From Russula earlei (taxonomy: Eukaryota; Basidiomycota; Agaricomycetes; Russulales; Russulaceae), in contig JAGFNK010001332.1 in assembly GCA_025769875.1 (NCBI GenBank), positions 1-10,762 on the forward strand: DNA of 10,762 bases, given 5' to 3'. The translations under genes and the position numbers were made by a program. Shown here one piece after another: positions 8,776-10,762 of the stretch; positions within the stretch are counted from its first letter, which is position 1; each line of letters opens with the position of its first letter. The notes below the pieces were generated by a model that was not told where the DNA came from, made no database searches, and was given only the letters and a program-made list of their open reading frames with translations.

Positions 8776-9031
8776 GAGTCAGTGATCGTTCATATTTTGT
8801 TTGGAATCCGAATTTGTATCTCACAGCGCGTACATCGTGTTTCAGAGGCGGTCACTGGCTAAATAGCGACGTAATGTGCTCAGGCTTCTGAGGACGGTAG
8901 TCTGCTGGGGTGGTATGTAGTGGTCGTCGCTGTGGCTAAGTGGATGTCTCATGTTTCCCAGTTCTCCCCTTCTCCTGGGTCCATATAATTGCGGCCTCAC
9001 AACCCCGTGTTATTTATTTATTTGCTTGCCA
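8776..9031. other. No gene recognised
   Basis: I see no domain, splice pattern or repeat that I can support between the dispersed repeat and the second duplicated block. A short ATTTATTTATTT run lies near 9012. Confidence 0.4.
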
Positions 9032-9395
9032 TTTCATACCTTAATGAGCAGGATGTTGTAAACTTACGTCTCATTGCTGATATCGATAGTGTTTTTACGT
9101 ATATGTGCATAGTGTTGCGTTGCACATGTGAATGGGGGGGGTATATTGGTTGACCCCGCAAGAACGTACGTACCTCCTCATGCTGGCACTCTGATCTTCC
9201 CTGGACTCACTCTCCTCTCTCTCTCCCACAGTCGCTCGCTTGCATCTTCCCTCTCCCTCCATGCGTGCAGATCATACCTATTTCCTAAAAAGGAGGCCCC
9301 TGCATTTCAATAAGCATATTCCCGACGGGCGGAGAGTCGAGCAGGCACAACGTAATTCCGCGATTCCCTTTTCTTTTGTCTTGTCTTTCACTCAG
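9032..9395 (+). repeat. Duplicated block, copy 2: Spt5-like gene tail fragment plus leader
   Basis: Starts at TTTCATAC and GAGCAGGATGTTGTAAAC, matching codons for EQDVVN at the very end of the Spt5-like gene. A short deletion removes that gene's last codons and stop. The G8 run, the TTGGTTGACCCC block, the CT tract and TGCAGATCATACCTATTTCC follow as in copy 1. A likely leader intron (9352-9395, GTAATT, a long pyrimidine tract, CTCAG) ends 9 bases before the ATG at 9405. Carrying a piece of the neighbouring gene shows that this is a segmental copy of the 6943 region. Confidence 0.8.
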
Positions 9396-9404
9396 CTCTT
9401 ATAC

Positions 9405-9866
9405 ATGGCCAGAACCAAACAGACTGGTCGTCCTCCCCCTCCAGTCCTACGTTGGACTTACAACCAGACTCGTCGCATCATCACACATGGCCAACAATGT
9501 CATGTTGTGCCGCCACTTGCAGTTTCCACTCGACGATCACAAGGACGACGAGTCAATGGCCCGCGCATGGGAAGCCCGTGACCGCGCGGAGGCTCAGCCT
9601 TTCCAGCAACGGATTGATCGTCTCGGAGAGGAGCGCGATGAAGCTTTCAAAGAGCTCACCACTCTCCGCCAGGAGTCGATGGTGTGCTGAGGGAACTCCA
9701 AGGTGTGCAGCAGGATCTCGACCGGCTGCGTGAGGCTGTGGACCCCGCTCCCACATCAGCATCAAGCTCATCCCGGCAGCGTAAACGCGCGCGCCTCCAG
9801 ACCATCGCCTCTCCTCAAGGCCCTGCTGAGCAGGACATTATCTACATCGACTGCGAACCCAACTAG
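9405..9866 (+). pseudogene. Small coiled-coil gene, copy 2, with histone H3-like N terminus
   Basis: ATG at 9405 has a good context (TACATGG) just after a leader intron. The protein opens MARTKQTGRPPPPVLRW; canonical H3 opens MARTKQTAR, so eight of nine residues agree, but nothing after residue 9 is histone. Next come TRRIITHGQQCHV and, after one extra base near 9506, CRHLQFPLDD, restoring the H-x3-C-x2-C seen in copy 1b. A charged helix follows (ARDRAEAQPFQQRIDRLGEE, FKELTTLRQES). A second shift near 9684, explicable as a TG duplication in GTGTG, leads to LRELQGVQQDLDRLREAVD, a serine-rich link, the basic cluster RQRKRARL and the tail DIIYIDCEPN. It stops at TAG where copy 1b reads CAG and continues through an intron. 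About 155 residues if the two shifts are removed. Function unknown; a nuclear, dimerising protein is inferred. Confidence 0.65.
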
Positions 9867-9884
9867 GATGTCCTGTATGTCCCC

Positions 9885-10256
9885 ATCCTTTATGCGCTGT
9901 GACACATTACCCCTAGTTATCATTTTTTTCGTCTTACCACCCATCGCGCGCTTGCGCACAGACCGTATGACGGTCGAAAGTCGCGCGCGCTGTATGCACG
10001 CATGCCGAGGCTGCACTAGCGAACGGAAAGGGACTTGATTCGCTCACATGGACATTTGCTTTACCTGTCATTAAGAACACCGTCCATAGTTGAAATTAGT
10101 TACCAGTGCGTACGCGTGCATGCGCGTACCTCGTAGCGGCGCTTACTTGTACACTCAGATAGTTCGCCTGGATCCTCAGTGTTCGTGCCCCACAGTGAGA
10201 CACTGAAATAATCTTATTATATTAGAACTTGGACTTGCTGCAATAATTCCTTCCTG
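9885..10256. other. Non-coding, with two GC-rich palindromes
   Basis: No gene supported. GACCGT-ATG-ACGGTC (9961-9975) is a perfect 6-bp stem enclosed by CGCGCGC (9945-9951) and CGCGCGCGC (9982-9990). GTACGCG-TGCATG-CGCGTAC (10110-10129) is a second palindrome with 7-bp arms. Either could be a transcript-end hairpin or a simple alternating-purine stretch. Confidence 0.55.
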
Positions 10257-10352
10257 TGGCCACTTCGGCCCGCGACTCCGGCTCGTAGCGGCCGTGTAGT
10301 AGACAGATACTTAACTCGCCACCTATGAACATTTCCCCTTTTTGCGTTCCAC
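10257..10352 (+). repeat. Dispersed repeat, copy 2
   Basis: Counterpart of 8676-8775. It ends about 78 bases before the ATG at 10430, so here it would form part of that gene's promoter or leader. Confidence 0.7.
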
Positions 10353-10429
10353 CTGGTTTACTCAATTGCGTATGTCGGAACGAAGTATGTCCCTCCGCAT
10401 TCACTAATGTCCTCCAGGAAATATAGCAT

Positions 10430-10762
10430 ATGAATCAGCATTGTACTGTATCTCCAGAGGACATACCCGAGTTCCTAGCAACACAATGGATGAGTGTCAA
10501 GCAATTCGGGGACGCTGTGAGTGAGCTTTTGAAGTTTCTAGCCTCAGACGGATTTTTCAACTTGCTCAGGCATATCATGTCGTAAGGGTCCGTTCAGAGG
10601 GAGGAGGTAGGACAAGTTCATGCGCATTAGGGACGTACAAGAAGGTGCGCAATGCATTGGAATCATCATTTGTTTTGCTAACGCACTGCCGTTTAGGAAA
10701 ATGACCTGGATGATGAGCAGTTGGATGATATCTATACTCTTCCCAGCCTACTAATGGGTTTT
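10430..10762 (+). CDS. Unrecognised gene, first three exons, cut by window end
   Basis: Three consecutive open exons join in one phase: 10430-10516 (29 codons, MNQHCTVSPEDIPEFLATQW, MSVKQFGDA), 10570-10644 (25 codons, AYHVVRVRSEGGGRTSSC, ALGTYKK) and 10697-10762 (22 codons, ENDLDDEQLDDIYTLPSL). The introns are typical: 10517-10569 (GTGAGT, branch TTCAAC, CTCAG) and 10645-10696 (GTGCGC, branch GCTAAC, TTTAG). A TAG lies two codons before the ATG. A plausible leader intron (donor GTATGT near 10370, branch CACTAAT, acceptor CCTCCAG near 10418) precedes it. The third exon is acidic. I see no known domain, and the rest lies outside the window. The unbroken phase is a contrast with the other genes here. 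An alternative open frame through exon 1 exists but fits the introns less well. Confidence 0.45.

Noticed and set aside
9405..9431. A true histone H3 gene
   Set aside because: The match ends at residue 9. The next residues are a proline run, then a coiled coil; no histone fold or KSTGGKAPRK stretch follows.
1..10762. CRISPR arrays, tRNA or rRNA genes
   Set aside because: No spaced direct repeats, cloverleaf-like segments or rRNA-like stretches were found on either strand by eye.

Overview
The window looks like nuclear DNA from a mushroom-forming basidiomycete (Agaricomycetes). I base this on many short introns of about 43 to 65 bases with GTRNGT-type donors, CTRAY-type branch sites and YAG acceptors, on pyrimidine-rich leaders, and on protein types that are expanded in that group: a divergent seven-bladed WD40 protein and a divergent Spt5-like NGN/KOW protein. 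I cannot name the species.

Layout. From 291 to 1889 on the minus strand lies a WD40-repeat protein with a C-terminal membrane anchor, broken by single-base shifts. Its upstream flank (1895-2189) holds two interleaved inverted repeats. From 2190 to 2875 I see no gene, only a small perfect hairpin. On the plus strand, 2945-4202 is an unrecognised gene with hydrophobic and helical regions. Only 165 bases later, 4368-6990 is an Spt5-like elongation factor paralogue with an acidic N terminus, an NGN remnant, several KOW motifs and a Ser/Thr-Pro linker. Downstream come three copies or remnants of one small gene family: a truncated one (7321-7450), a longer broken one (7636-8316) and a third (9405-9866). 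The recurring parts are a leader intron, an H-x3-C-x2-C motif, a charged coiled coil, a basic cluster and an I-x-I-D-C-E tail. The third copy opens with MARTKQTGR, which differs from the first nine residues of histone H3 at a single position. The block from the 3' end of the Spt5-like gene through the leader is duplicated, and a second repeat near 8676 recurs near 10257. The window ends in the first three exons of an unidentified plus-strand gene (10430 onward).

How they may work together. An Spt5 paralogue beside a protein with an H3-like N terminus, a basic cluster and a possible SUMO-binding tail suggests a chromatin or transcription-linked accessory module that is duplicating and decaying. 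This is inference. Nearly every gene needs one-base corrections to read through, and many of these fall in or next to short runs of one base. Either the region is full of young pseudogenes or the assembly carries residual indel errors. Resolving this matters most for interpreting the window.
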